Source of the DNA: Geminicoccaceae bacterium
GTDB lineage: Bacteria > Pseudomonadota > Alphaproteobacteria > Geminicoccales > Geminicoccaceae
Reading direction: 5' to 3'
DNA: 32,337 bases
Assembly (NCBI GenBank): GCA_020446525.1
Contig: JAGREO010000072.1
Span: 1 to 32,337 of the forward strand
A program made the translations under genes and the position numbers. Below are positions 25,102-32,337 of this stretch, in pieces; position 1 is the stretch's first letter; the number at the start of each line of letters is the position of its first letter. The notes under the pieces were generated by a model. That model made no database searches and had not been told where the DNA came from. It was given only the letters and a program-made list of their open reading frames with translations.

Positions 25102-25340
25102 CAAAGTGCCTTGTGGCTGCCGTCGCAGAGCGGTGCGCCCGCCGTCCGCTTACAGCCGCAGAAGAACAGGTTTCCCGTCTTCTCCGCCTTGTGCTTGATC
25201 GGCGTGATACCGGTCCCCTTGTGGCTGCCGTCGCAGAAGGGCTGGGTGGAACTGCGTCCGCAGGCGCACCAGAAATAGGTCTCGCCTTCGTCCACGGCGA
25301 CCTTGAAGGGGGCTTTCCGGGCGATCACCGGTTCGGTCAT
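25101..25340 (-). CDS. Double-CDGSH iron-sulfur domain protein
   Basis: The 79-aa protein consists of two CDGSH-type iron-sulfur motifs in tandem. The first has C25, C27, C36 and H40 (CACG, then FCDGSH) and the second C61, C63, C72 and H76 (CGCK, then LCDGSH). Each three-Cys one-His set is expected to bind a redox-active 2Fe-2S cluster in the cytoplasm; with two clusters in one chain it resembles the tandem mitoNEET-like type found in bacteria. I use the ATG at 25340, with AGGAG about 12 bases upstream; the frame is open 23 codons further but shows no conserved sequence. It overlaps the lipoprotein start by one base. The electron partner is unknown. Confidence 0.88.
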   Translation of the reverse strand: MTEPVIARKAPFKVAVDEGETYFWCACGRSSTQPFCDGSHKGTGITPIKHKAEKTGNLFFCGCKRTAGAPLCDGSHKAL

Positions 25341-25645
25341 GGCTGGCTCGGCTCCTGCTGCACGCGCGGCTGACCGGAGCGGTCGTCGATCGAAGACAAT
25401 CGCAACCATGCTCCAGCGTTTCGTCTCGTCCCGTATCCTGCACGATCCGGCGGTGCAGCCGGATCGACGGAGGCTCTAGCAGCCGGGTCCGGCGGCGACA
25501 AGCGAGCGTCCGGGTGTGCGTGATTCCGAGCACACGGCCGTCCTCGGCCGATGGGCGGTGTGGCGTGCCGTTAGGCTCGGGGTCGTGGCGGCGATGACGA
25601 TAGCACCCGCTGGTCACCGATCGGGCGCGCGGTTATATCGCTTCC
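25341..25645. other. Divergent intergenic region with a perfect 9-bp inverted repeat
   Basis: No gene is visible in these 305 bases between the CDGSH gene (-) and the TerC gene (+). The main structure is CGATCCGGC (25443-25451), a 6-nt spacer and GCCGGATCG (25458-25466), a perfect inverted repeat that could be a regulator site or an RNA hairpin. I looked for a yybP-ykoY manganese riboswitch, often upstream of TerC-type genes, and did not recognise one. Confidence 0.4.
25611..25639 (+). promoter_or_regulatory. Candidate promoter giving a leaderless TerC-family message
   Basis: TGGTCA (25611-25616, 4 of 6 -35 matches) is followed after 17 bp by TATATC (25634-25639). Initiation seven bases after the -10 would fall exactly on the A of the ATG at 25646. 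No ribosome binding site is visible before that ATG, which supports a leaderless transcript. Confidence 0.4.
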
Positions 25646-26257
25646 ATGTTGGAAAGCTTCCTGGGCGGCGAGCTCGCCGCGCTCTTCACGGTCATTCTGA
25701 TCGATATCGTGCTGGCCGGCGACAATGCCGTGGTGGTCGGGTTGGCGGCGGCCGGACTGCCGCCGCATCAGCAGAGGAAGGTGATCGTCTGGGGCATCGC
25801 CATCGCCTTCGTGGCACGCGTCCTGTTCGCGATCGTCGCCCTGCAGTTGCTGGCGATCATCGGCCTGCTGCTGGCCGGCGGCATTCTGCTCTTGTGGGTC
25901 GCCTGGAAGATGTACCGCGAGCTCCGGCCGCAAGAGCACGCGGACCCGGACGCCCAGGCTGGACGCAAAGGGCCGGCCAAGACGTTCGGCTCGGCCGTCG
26001 TGCAGGTGGCCGTGGCCGACGTCTCGATGTCGCTGGACAATGTCCTCGCGGTCGCCGGTGCGGCCCGCGACCACATGACGGTGATGATCATCGGCCTGGC
26101 GCTCTCGATCGCGCTCATGGGACTGGCCGCCGGCTACATCGCGCGGCTGATGGATCGGCACCGCTGGATCGCCTATGTCGGCCTCGTCGTCGTCCTCTAC
26201 GTGGCGCTCAGCATGATCTGGGACGGCGGGCAGGAAGTCTGGACGGCGGTGCACTGA
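25646..26257 (+). CDS. TerC family integral membrane protein
   Basis: The 203-aa membrane protein has about six hydrophobic segments and both family motifs: DIVLAGDNAVVVGLAAAGLP near residues 20-39 and ADVSMSLDNVLAVAG near 126-140, whose acidic residues in the membrane plane are thought to bind metal. A hydrophilic loop (HADPDAQAGRKGPAK) separates the two halves, which look like an internal repeat. TerC-family proteins have been tied to tellurite resistance and to manganese export, including metalation of secreted enzymes. It resembles the short YjbE-type branch more than long TerC. It stands alone, convergent with pckA. Confidence 0.87.
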   Translation: MLESFLGGELAALFTVILIDIVLAGDNAVVVGLAAAGLPPHQQRKVIVWGIAIAFVARVLFAIVALQLLAIIGLLLAGGILLLWVAWKMYRELRPQEHADPDAQAGRKGPAKTFGSAVVQVAVADVSMSLDNVLAVAGAARDHMTVMIIGLALSIALMGLAAGYIARLMDRHRWIAYVGLVVVLYVALSMIWDGGQEVWTAVH

Positions 26258-26283
26258 CACAGGGTCGACGACACCGCCCTCCG

Positions 26284-26301
26284 TCCGGCGCGGGGGCCGG
26301 A
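26284..26301. terminator. Short hairpin between convergent terC-like and pckA genes
   Basis: TCCGGC (26284-26289), loop GCGGGG, GCCGGA (26296-26301) occupies the 49-bp convergent gap. It is a plausible bidirectional terminator stem but lacks a T tract. Confidence 0.35.
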
Positions 26302-26306
26302 GCCGA

Positions 26307-27887
26307 TCAGGCCGCTGCGGCGATGCCCGCGCGCTCCACCCGCGCATCGACATGTTCGGCGTATTTCTCGAAGTTTCGGGCGAAGCGGCCGGCGACGTCC
26401 CGAGCGGCCCGGTCGTAAGCGGCCTTATCCGGCCAAGTGGCGCGCGGCATCAGGAGCCGGTCGTCGACACCGGGGCAGTGTGTGGGCACGTCGAGACCGA
26501 AAGCCGGCTCCTTCTTCGTCTCGATCTTCCCGAGTTCGCCCGAAAGCACCGCCGTCAGCATCGCCCGTGTCGCGGCGAGCGGCATGCGCCGGCCGGCACC
26601 GTACCCTCCGCCCGTCCAGCCGGTGTTCACGAGCCAGCAGCGTGTGCCGTGGCGCTCGATCTTCTCTCGCAGCATGTCGGCATAGACGCTCGGATGGCGC
26701 GGCATGAAGGGCGCTCCGAAACAGGCCGAGAAGGTCGCTTCTGGTGTCGTCAAACCGCGTTCGGTGCCGGCCACTTTCGCCGTATAGCCGGAGAGGAAAT
26801 GATACATCGCCTGTTCCGGCGAAAGCCGGGCGATCGGCGGCAGCACACCGAAGGCGTCGGCGGTCAGCATGACGATGTTGCTCGGATGGCCGGCACGCCC
26901 TGAGCCGCTGGCGTTGGCGACGAAGTCGAGCGGGTAGCAGCTGCGGGTGTTTTCCGTCAGCGTATCGTCGTCCCAGAGAGGCTCGTGCGTACGCTCGTCG
27001 AGGACGACGTTCTCCAGAACTGCACCGAAGCGGTTCGAAGCGGCGAAGATTTCGGGCTCGGCCTGCGGATCGAGACGGATCGCCTTGGCGTAGCATCCGC
27101 CTTCCATGTTGAAGACTCCCTCGGGGCCCCAGCCGTGCTCGTCGTCGCCGAGCAGGATACGGGCCGGATCCGCCGATAGTGTCGTCTTGCCGGTGCCCGA
27201 CAGTCCGAAGAAGACGGCGACGTCGCCATCGGGTCCCACATTGGCCGAACAGTGCATCGGCAGCACGCCTGCGGCTGGCAGCAGGAAGTTCATCACGGTG
27301 AAGATCGATTTCTTGATCTCGCCGGCATAGGCGGTGCCGGCGATCAGCACCAGACGCCGCTGGAAATCGAGCGCGATGACGGTGGATGAGGCGGTGCCGT
27401 GGCGCATGGGATCGGCCTCGAGGCCGGGTAGCTGCAGGACCGTCCATTCGGTCTCGAACGCAGCGCGCTCGGCTGGGGAGGGACGGATGAACATGTTGCG
27501 GGCGAAGAGCGCGTGCCAGGCCTGCTCGGTGATCACCCGCACGGCCAGCCGGTTCGCCGGATCGGCACCCGCATGGAGATGCTGGACGAAGAGCTCGCGG
27601 CCGTCGACGTGCGCCATGGCGTCGTCGAGGAGTATCTGCATCCTCGCCGGATCGAGCCGCTTGTTGGCCTGCCAGTCGACATCGGCCTCGACCTCGGCCG
27701 TCGCGACGACGAACTTGTCCTTGGGCGACCGCCCGGTGAACGCACCCGTGGTGGCGACCAAAGCTCCGGCGGCGCTCAAGCGTGCTTCGCCTCGCCGGAT
27801 CGCCTCGGCAACCAGGTGCGGCGGATGCTGGTCGACGTGCAGGCGTCCCGGTCGGGCGTCCTCGAGCAGATTGCGGCCGGTGATCAT
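26307..27887 (-). CDS. pckA: Phosphoenolpyruvate carboxykinase (ATP)
   Basis: The 526-aa cytoplasmic enzyme converts oxaloacetate and ATP to phosphoenolpyruvate and CO2, the entry step of gluconeogenesis. It shows TGRSPKDKF (51-59), the kinase-1a P-loop [11 protein letters not shown] (228-238) and kinase-2 LLGDDEHGW (245-253), followed by the adenine/ribose region near [14 protein letters not shown]. Length is normal for the ATP-dependent family. The HugZ-like gene ends 29 bp upstream on the same strand, so co-transcription is possible. Gluconeogenesis is relevant for a cell living on sugar acids, whose keto-deoxy acid route yields pyruvate, but that link is only inferred. Confidence 0.97.
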   Translation of the reverse strand: MITGRNLLEDARPGRLHVDQHPPHLVAEAIRRGEARLSAAGALVATTGAFTGRSPKDKFVVATAEVEADVDWQANKRLDPARMQILLDDAMAHVDGRELFVQHLHAGADPANRLAVRVITEQAWHALFARNMFIRPSPAERAAFETEWTVLQLPGLEADPMRHGTASSTVIALDFQRRLVLIAGTAYAGEIKKSIFTVMNFLLPAAGVLPMHCSANVGPDGDVAVFFGLSGTGKTTLSADPARILLGDDEHGWGPEGVFNMEGGCYAKAIRLDPQAEPEIFAASNRFGAVLENVVLDERTHEPLWDDDTLTENTRSCYPLDFVANASGSGRAGHPSNIVMLTADAFGVLPPIARLSPEQAMYHFLSGYTAKVAGTERGLTTPEATFSACFGAPFMPRHPSVYADMLREKIERHGTRCWLVNTGWTGGGYGAGRRMPLAATRAMLTAVLSGELGKIETKKEPAFGLDVPTHCPGVDDRLLMPRATWPDKAAYDRAARDVAGRFARNFEKYAEHVDARVERAGIAAAA

Positions 27888-27916
27888 TTCGCTCCGTTCC
27901 TCCGTGAAGGTTCGTC

Positions 27917-28612
27917 TTAGATAGCGTCGTGGGTGAGGGATGGGCCGACGAGCAGACGCCGTGCGGCCTCCGCTACGTCATCGGCGTCGCGCAGCGGTGC
28001 ATCGAAGCACAGGCGACGGGATCGCCCGTCCCGGTCGCGCAGATCGATACCGTCGGCATCGATACCCGATATCGAGTGGCCGTCGGGCACAAGGGGCGCC
28101 AGGCCGCTCAGCAATGCCGTCTCTCTCACGGCGAGATCCGAAGCCGGCGGCAACAGGTCGGTGGTGGAAATCCAGCGCGCCTGGCCGAAGCCTGCGATCA
28201 GGTGGGCGCGGCTCACCTCTACGGAGAAGAGGCGGAAATCGGCGAAATCGGCATAGAGTGCCGCCGTCGGATGGCGCGCGAGGTAACGCCGTCGGTCGTT
28301 CGCCGCCTCGATTCCCGAGCCGGTCGGGACCAGTCGTCCCTGCAAGGTGAGCCGCGTACCGTCGGCCGGTACCTCGCCGTCCGACGTTGCATCGAACAGC
28401 AGCGACAGGCGCGGATCGGCCTTCAGATTGCGAGTGTGCTCGGCGAGTTCCGAGAGCAGCAGCAGGGGAGTGCCGTCGACACGCAGGCCGACCGGAACGA
28501 ACGAGACGTGCGGCGCTCCGCCGGCACGCTCGACCGTGCCCAAGGCCGCCGTCTCGATGCGCCGCAGCACGGCGCGCGCGGTTCTCGTCGCTTCGTCCTT
28601 GCCAGGCGCCAT
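27917..28612 (-). CDS. HugZ-like protein, pyridoxamine 5'-phosphate oxidase-type split barrel
   Basis: The 231-aa protein has an N-terminal flavin-reductase-like split barrel with [41 protein letters not shown] and YLARHP, then [11 protein letters not shown]. The C-terminal half resembles the DUF2470 domain found in HugZ family proteins ([14 protein letters not shown], then a [11 protein letters not shown] helix). Some members bind or degrade heme; others are uncharacterised. I place the start at the ATG at 28612, where homology-like sequence begins; the longer frame up to 28771 contains intergenic DNA and no good site. The ribosome binding site (GGGAAG) is weak. It precedes pckA by 29 bp. 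Confidence 0.78.
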   Translation of the reverse strand: MAPGKDEATRTARAVLRRIETAALGTVERAGGAPHVSFVPVGLRVDGTPLLLLSELAEHTRNLKADPRLSLLFDATSDGEVPADGTRLTLQGRLVPTGSGIEAANDRRRYLARHPTAALYADFADFRLFSVEVSRAHLIAGFGQARWISTTDLLPPASDLAVRETALLSGLAPLVPDGHSISGIDADGIDLRDRDGRSRRLCFDAPLRDADDVAEAARRLLVGPSLTHDAI

Positions 28613-28811
28613 GTTCTTCCCGCTCGAGAAGCTTCCCAAGACGTATGGCCGGCTCGGAGCGCCGGTCTGCCATGGCACGACGAAACCAGGTTTCGGCACC
28701 ACGACCCGACGTTCCTTACCTTGAACCGACTCTTCGTGGCTGGCGCGTATTGTCACAGTGCTGCATTGCACCCTAAGCAGGGCGTCCTGCTCACCCGCCG
28801 CCCGGATCGAG

Positions 28812-29852
28812 ATGTCGATGAAACCGCTGCGCCCGCCGCTCCGCTACCTGCACGACCAACCGGAGAACGGCGTACCCGTCGAGGTGGCGCCGGGCCTGCT
28901 ATGGGTACGCTTGCCGCTGCCGTTCGCGCTCGATCACGTCAATGTATGGCTGGTCGACGAAGGGGATGGCTGGACGGTAATCGACGCCGGCTATGCCGAC
29001 GGTGAGAGTAGGGCAATCTGGGAGACGCTGCTCGGCGGCATCCTGTCCGGTCGGCCCGTCACGCGTGTCGTCGCAACTCATTATCATCCCGATCACATCG
29101 GCCTCGCCGGCTGGCTCTGTACGCGCACCGGTGCAGCCTTGTGGACGAGCCGCACCGAATGGCTGACGGCGCGGATGCTGACGCTGGACACCACGGCATC
29201 GTTCGCCGAGATCGGCGCGGCGCACGACCGATCGGCCGGGATGAGCGAGGAATGGGTGCTGCAACGCGAGACACGCGGCAATCTCTATCGTCGCGGCGTC
29301 ACGCTCGCCTCGCCGTCCTACACGCGCGTCGCGGCCGACGACGTGCTGACGCTCGCTGGTGGCGACTGGCGGGTAATCGTCGGAGAGGGTCACGCGCCCG
29401 AGATGCTGACGCTGCATTGCCCGGAGCGCAATCTGCTGATCGCCGCGGATCAGATTTTGCCGCGCATCTCGCCGATCATCGGTGTGTGGCCGATGAACCC
29501 CGACGCCGACCCGCTCGCCGATTATCTCACCAGCCTCGAACGCTACCGGTATATCGATGACGGCTGCTGCGTCCTGCCCTCGCACGACGGGCCGTTCGTC
29601 GGGCTCCAGCCGCGCATCGACCAGTTGATCGCCCATCATCGCCAGCGCCTCGACATGTGCCGCGAACTTTGCCGTCGGCCGCGCACCGTCGCGGAGGTCA
29701 TGCAGCATCTCTTCCGGCGCGATGTCGATTTGCACCAGGTCGGCTTCGCCCAAGGCGAAACCCTGTCGCATCTCAATCACTTGATCTGCCGCGGCGAGCT
29801 CGAGCGAACTGTCGGCCCGGACGGAGTCTGGCATTTCGTTCGCATCGACTGA
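28812..29852 (+). CDS. MBL-fold metallo-hydrolase
   Basis: The 346-aa cytoplasmic protein has the metallo-beta-lactamase metal motif H90-Y-H92-P-D94-H95, with H194 (EGHAPEM), D213 (AADQILPR) and a later His in PSHDGP completing a two-metal site. The C-terminal third (about 270-346) looks like a small winged-helix domain, as in LACTB2-type members. Function in the family ranges from thioester hydrolysis to lactonase and nuclease activity, so no substrate can be named. ATG at 28812 or 28818 fits best; the frame is open to 28758. It is divergent from the HugZ-like gene across 199 bp. Confidence 0.83.
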   Translation: MSMKPLRPPLRYLHDQPENGVPVEVAPGLLWVRLPLPFALDHVNVWLVDEGDGWTVIDAGYADGESRAIWETLLGGILSGRPVTRVVATHYHPDHIGLAGWLCTRTGAALWTSRTEWLTARMLTLDTTASFAEIGAAHDRSAGMSEEWVLQRETRGNLYRRGVTLASPSYTRVAADDVLTLAGGDWRVIVGEGHAPEMLTLHCPERNLLIAADQILPRISPIIGVWPMNPDADPLADYLTSLERYRYIDDGCCVLPSHDGPFVGLQPRIDQLIAHHRQRLDMCRELCRRPRTVAEVMQHLFRRDVDLHQVGFAQGETLSHLNHLICRGELERTVGPDGVWHFVRID

Positions 29853-29957
29853 ACGGGATACTGCGCTCTGTTTTGGGATCCCGACGGCTCGCGAGGGGTT
29901 GGCTCGAGTGGCGGCGTGTGTTGATTTCGCGCGCTGGCGGACGAGTTTCCGGCACGA

Positions 29958-29973
29958 GGCCCGTCTTCGGGCC
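29958..29973 (+). promoter_or_regulatory. Leader hairpin before the third binding-protein gene
   Basis: GGCCCG (29958-29963), loop TCTT, CGGGCC (29968-29973) lies 26 bases before the ATG at 30000, just upstream of a strong AGGAGA ribosome binding site. The 147-bp intergenic region shows no other clear signal; no convincing promoter was found. It may influence leader stability. Confidence 0.3.
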
Positions 29974-29999
29974 CGCCATCAGGCCGAACAGGAGATCCC

Positions 30000-31724
30000 A
30001 TGACCGAGGCACGAGACATCCATCCCCTCGTGGCCACCGCCGCGGAGCAACTGGCCCGCGGCAAGACCGATCGGCGCGACTTCCTGCGGACGGCGACGCT
30101 TCTGGGCATGAGCGCCGGCGCCGCCTACGGCATGGCCGGCCGTATTCTGGGCGATGGTGCCGCGGTACCGGCGGCGGCACAGGAAACCGCGACGCCCAGG
30201 GACGGCGGCACGCTGAGGGTATCGATGGCCGTGCCCGAGGTGGGCGATCCGGCGACCTTCGATTGGATGGAGAAGGCCAACATCGCCCGGCACGTGATCG
30301 AATATCTCACGGTCATCGGCGCCGACAACGTCACCCGGCCCTATCTGGCCGAGAGCTGGGAGGCGTCCGACGATCTGAAAACGTGGACGCTGCATCTTCG
30401 TCCCGGCGTCACCTGGCACAATGGCGACGCCTTCGGTGCCGACGACGTTGTGTTCAATTTCGAGCGATGGCTCGATCCGGCCACGGGCTCGTCCAATCAG
30501 GGCCTCTTCGCCGGGCTGACGGAAGACTATGAAACCGGCGAGACGAACGAAGACGGTACGGCCAAGGTCGGGCGGCGCATGCGCGACGGCGCCGTCGAGA
30601 AGGTCGACGATCTCACGGTGCGCCTGCATCTGAGCTCGCCGTCCTTGTCGGTGCCGGAAAATCTCTACGAATATCCGACGGCCATCGTCCAACGCGGGTT
30701 CGAGGCCAACCGACCGCCCACCGAGCTCGTCGGTACCGGGCCGTTCACCATCGTCGAGCACGCGGTGGGCGAGCGCTGCATCCTGCAGCGCGCGGAAGGC
30801 GCCTATTGGGGCTCGAACCTCGACGATCCCTTCATCGGTGGGCCGATCCATCTCGACGCGATCCACTATCTCGACCACGGCGCCGCCTCCACGGCACAGC
30901 TCGCGGCCTTCGCCTCAGGTCAGGTCGACGCCATCTACGAGTTCAACAAGGACAGCTACCAGATGGCCGAGGCCATTCCCGACTCGGTGATCTACGAGGC
31001 CGTCACATCACATACGGTCTGCATCCGCATGCAGGTCGACAAGGAGCCCTTCACCGATCACCGCGTGCGTCGTGCCATCCAGCTCTGCTGTGATGCGAAG
31101 CGTTATCCCGAGCTGATCTATCAGGGGCGTGGCATGGTCGGCGAGCACCATCACGTCGCCCCGATCCACCCCGAATATTTCCCCTTGCCGCCACTCGAGC
31201 AGAATCACGAGGAGGCCCGACGCCTGCTGGAGGAGGCGGGTCACGGTGACGGTCTGGCGCTCTCCTGCGACTGCGGCAACACCAACGGCCCCTGGCAGCA
31301 ACAGGTGCTCGAGCTCTTCAAGCAGCAACTCGCACCGGCCGGAATCGATCTGACCATCAATCTGATGCCGGCGGATCAATATTGGGGCATCTGGGACAAG
31401 ACGCCGTTCGGGATCACAGCCTGGACTCATCGGCCGCTGGCGACCATGACGCTCTCGCTCGGCTATCGCTCCGGCACGGCCTGGAACGAGACCCATTTCG
31501 CCGATCCCGAATTCGACACGGCGCTGGACGAGGCGGAGGGTCTGGTGGACGTCGAGGCGCGTCGCGCCGCCATGGAGAAGGTCGAGCGCATCCTGCAGGA
31601 TGCCGCCGTGATGGTGCAGCCCATCTGGCAGCCGATCTTCTTCATCGCTTCGGCGAAGGTCAAAGGCATGACGGCGCACCCGACCCAGGCGCACCAGTAC
31701 CACAAGGTCTGGATCGACGCCTGA
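30000..31724 (+). CDS. ABC transporter substrate-binding protein, family 5 (SBP_bac_5), Tat-exported
   Basis: The 574-aa periplasmic binding protein has a twin-arginine signal, TDRRDFLRTA with R25-R26, followed by a hydrophobic stretch and likely cleavage in the AAAQE region near residue 61. The family region follows: LRVSMAVPEVGDPATFDW, PYLAESWEASDD and LRPGVTWHNGDAFGADDVVFNFERW. AGGAGATCCC upstream gives a strong ribosome binding site. It differs from the two binding proteins at 13353-17318: it lacks their YGG and DHNN segments, so it is a separate system, more like dipeptide or nickel/glutathione types. A permease gene begins 6 bp after the stop. Ligand unknown. Confidence 0.92.
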   Translation: MTEARDIHPLVATAAEQLARGKTDRRDFLRTATLLGMSAGAAYGMAGRILGDGAAVPAAAQETATPRDGGTLRVSMAVPEVGDPATFDWMEKANIARHVIEYLTVIGADNVTRPYLAESWEASDDLKTWTLHLRPGVTWHNGDAFGADDVVFNFERWLDPATGSSNQGLFAGLTEDYETGETNEDGTAKVGRRMRDGAVEKVDDLTVRLHLSSPSLSVPENLYEYPTAIVQRGFEANRPPTELVGTGPFTIVEHAVGERCILQRAEGAYWGSNLDDPFIGGPIHLDAIHYLDHGAASTAQLAAFASGQVDAIYEFNKDSYQMAEAIPDSVIYEAVTSHTVCIRMQVDKEPFTDHRVRRAIQLCCDAKRYPELIYQGRGMVGEHHHVAPIHPEYFPLPPLEQNHEEARRLLEEAGHGDGLALSCDCGNTNGPWQQQVLELFKQQLAPAGIDLTINLMPADQYWGIWDKTPFGITAWTHRPLATMTLSLGYRSGTAWNETHFADPEFDTALDEAEGLVDVEARRAAMEKVERILQDAAVMVQPIWQPIFFIASAKVKGMTAHPTQAHQYHKVWIDA

Positions 31725-31730
31725 TCGGCG

Positions 31731-32337
31731 ATGCTGCAGCTCGCCGCCCGGCGGTTCGCGGCCATGCTGGCGATCATGGCGATTGTTTCGCTCGTCCTCT
31801 TTCTCATCTTCGAGACCGACAAGCTCGGTGTCGCCGGCAAGGTACTGGGGCCCTATTCCTCGCTCGAACAGCGCGAGCTCTGGCTCGAGCAGAACGGCTA
31901 TGATCGCGCCTTTCTCGTGCGCTACGGATCCTGGGTGGCCGATGCGGTGCGCGGCGATTTCGGCCAGAGCATCAAGTACAAGGTGCCGGTGGGCGAGGTG
32001 CTCTGGCCGCGCCTGGCCAATACCGGCATCCTTGCACTCTGCGTCTTCGCGCTGATGATCCCGCTGGCGCTGCTTGCTGGTATCCTTGCCGGCATGCGGG
32101 AAGGCTCGGCACTGGATCGCATCGTTTCCTTCGTCGCCGTCGCGACCACCTCCGTGCCCGAATTCGCCTCCGCGACGCTGCTCGTGGCGCTCTTCGTGTT
32201 CGAGCTCGGCTGGCTGCCCGGCACCTCCTCCATGACGGCCGGGTTCGATCCCCTTCAACTCGTGCTGCCGGTGAGCGTGCTCGTGCTGTTCGGGTTCGGC
32301 TACATCGCCCGCATGACCCGCGCCTCGATGACCGAGG
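31731..32337 (+). CDS. ABC transporter permease, DppB/OppB type (partial, cut by window edge)
   Basis: The ATG at 31731 follows the binding-protein stop by 6 bp, and the frame stays open to the end (202 codons). The N-terminus has a membrane segment (MLAIMAIVSLVLFLIF), then the DppB-type region LWLEQNGYDRAFLVRYGSWV and VRGDFGQSIKYKVPV. Further membrane segments follow, ending at YIARMTRASMTE, the start of the EAA-type ATPase contact loop. About a third of the protein is missing. It is the partner permease of the Tat-exported binding protein; DppC- and ATPase-type genes would be expected to the right. Confidence 0.9.
   Translation, partial: MLQLAARRFAAMLAIMAIVSLVLFLIFETDKLGVAGKVLGPYSSLEQRELWLEQNGYDRAFLVRYGSWVADAVRGDFGQSIKYKVPVGEVLWPRLANTGILALCVFALMIPLALLAGILAGMREGSALDRIVSFVAVATTSVPEFASATLLVALFVFELGWLPGTSSMTAGFDPLQLVLPVSVLVLFGFGYIARMTRASMTE

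Noticed and set aside
25467-25645. yybP-ykoY manganese riboswitch upstream of the TerC-family gene
   Set aside because: The conserved core of that element could not be found, and the candidate promoter leaves no leader.

Overview
The window is GC-rich DNA, about two thirds G+C by eye, from what looks like an alphaproteobacterium. The best taxonomic clue is the minus-strand block radA, cvpA, purF, then a short-chain dehydrogenase with 4-bp overlaps, an order I know from Alphaproteobacteria. No rRNA or intact tRNA gene is present, and the order or family cannot be fixed from this sequence alone.

Layout. (1) 1-481: a truncated 3' half of a tRNA-Val(GAC), probably an attachment-site remnant, then a leader region. 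(2) 482-5543, plus strand: a ribose-type sugar ABC importer (binding protein, permease, double ATPase, second permease) and a small unrecognised membrane protein. (3) 5562-17318, minus strand: a tight eight-gene run read as two paralogous family-5 binding proteins, a sulfatase without signal peptide, two peptide/oligosaccharide-type permeases, a fused DppD-DppF ATPase and two enolase-superfamily enzymes. (4) 17472-20269, plus strand: a divergent FadR-type GntR regulator, an SMP-30/gluconolactonase-like enzyme and a third enolase-superfamily enzyme resembling galactonate dehydratase. (5) 20321-25340, minus strand: SDR, purF, cvpA, radA, a small lipoprotein and a double-CDGSH iron-sulfur protein. 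(6) 25646-28612: a TerC-family membrane protein (+), then pckA and a HugZ-like protein (-). (7) 28812-32337, plus strand: an MBL-fold hydrolase and the start of another family-5 importer, cut by the window edge.

How it fits together. Regions 3 and 4 look like one catabolic locus divided by a 153-bp divergent regulatory region. That region holds an inverted repeat touching a TTGACA element. I infer import of a sulfated or otherwise acidic oligosaccharide or sugar acid, cytoplasmic desulfation, lactone opening and dehydration to 2-keto-3-deoxy acids by three dehydratases with different active-site motifs (KLK, KLH, KLS). No kinase or aldolase for the keto-deoxy acid lies in the window, so lower steps must be elsewhere. 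This locus is the strongest candidate for an undescribed system. Regions 5 and 6 are mostly housekeeping: purine synthesis, DNA repair, gluconeogenesis and metal handling.
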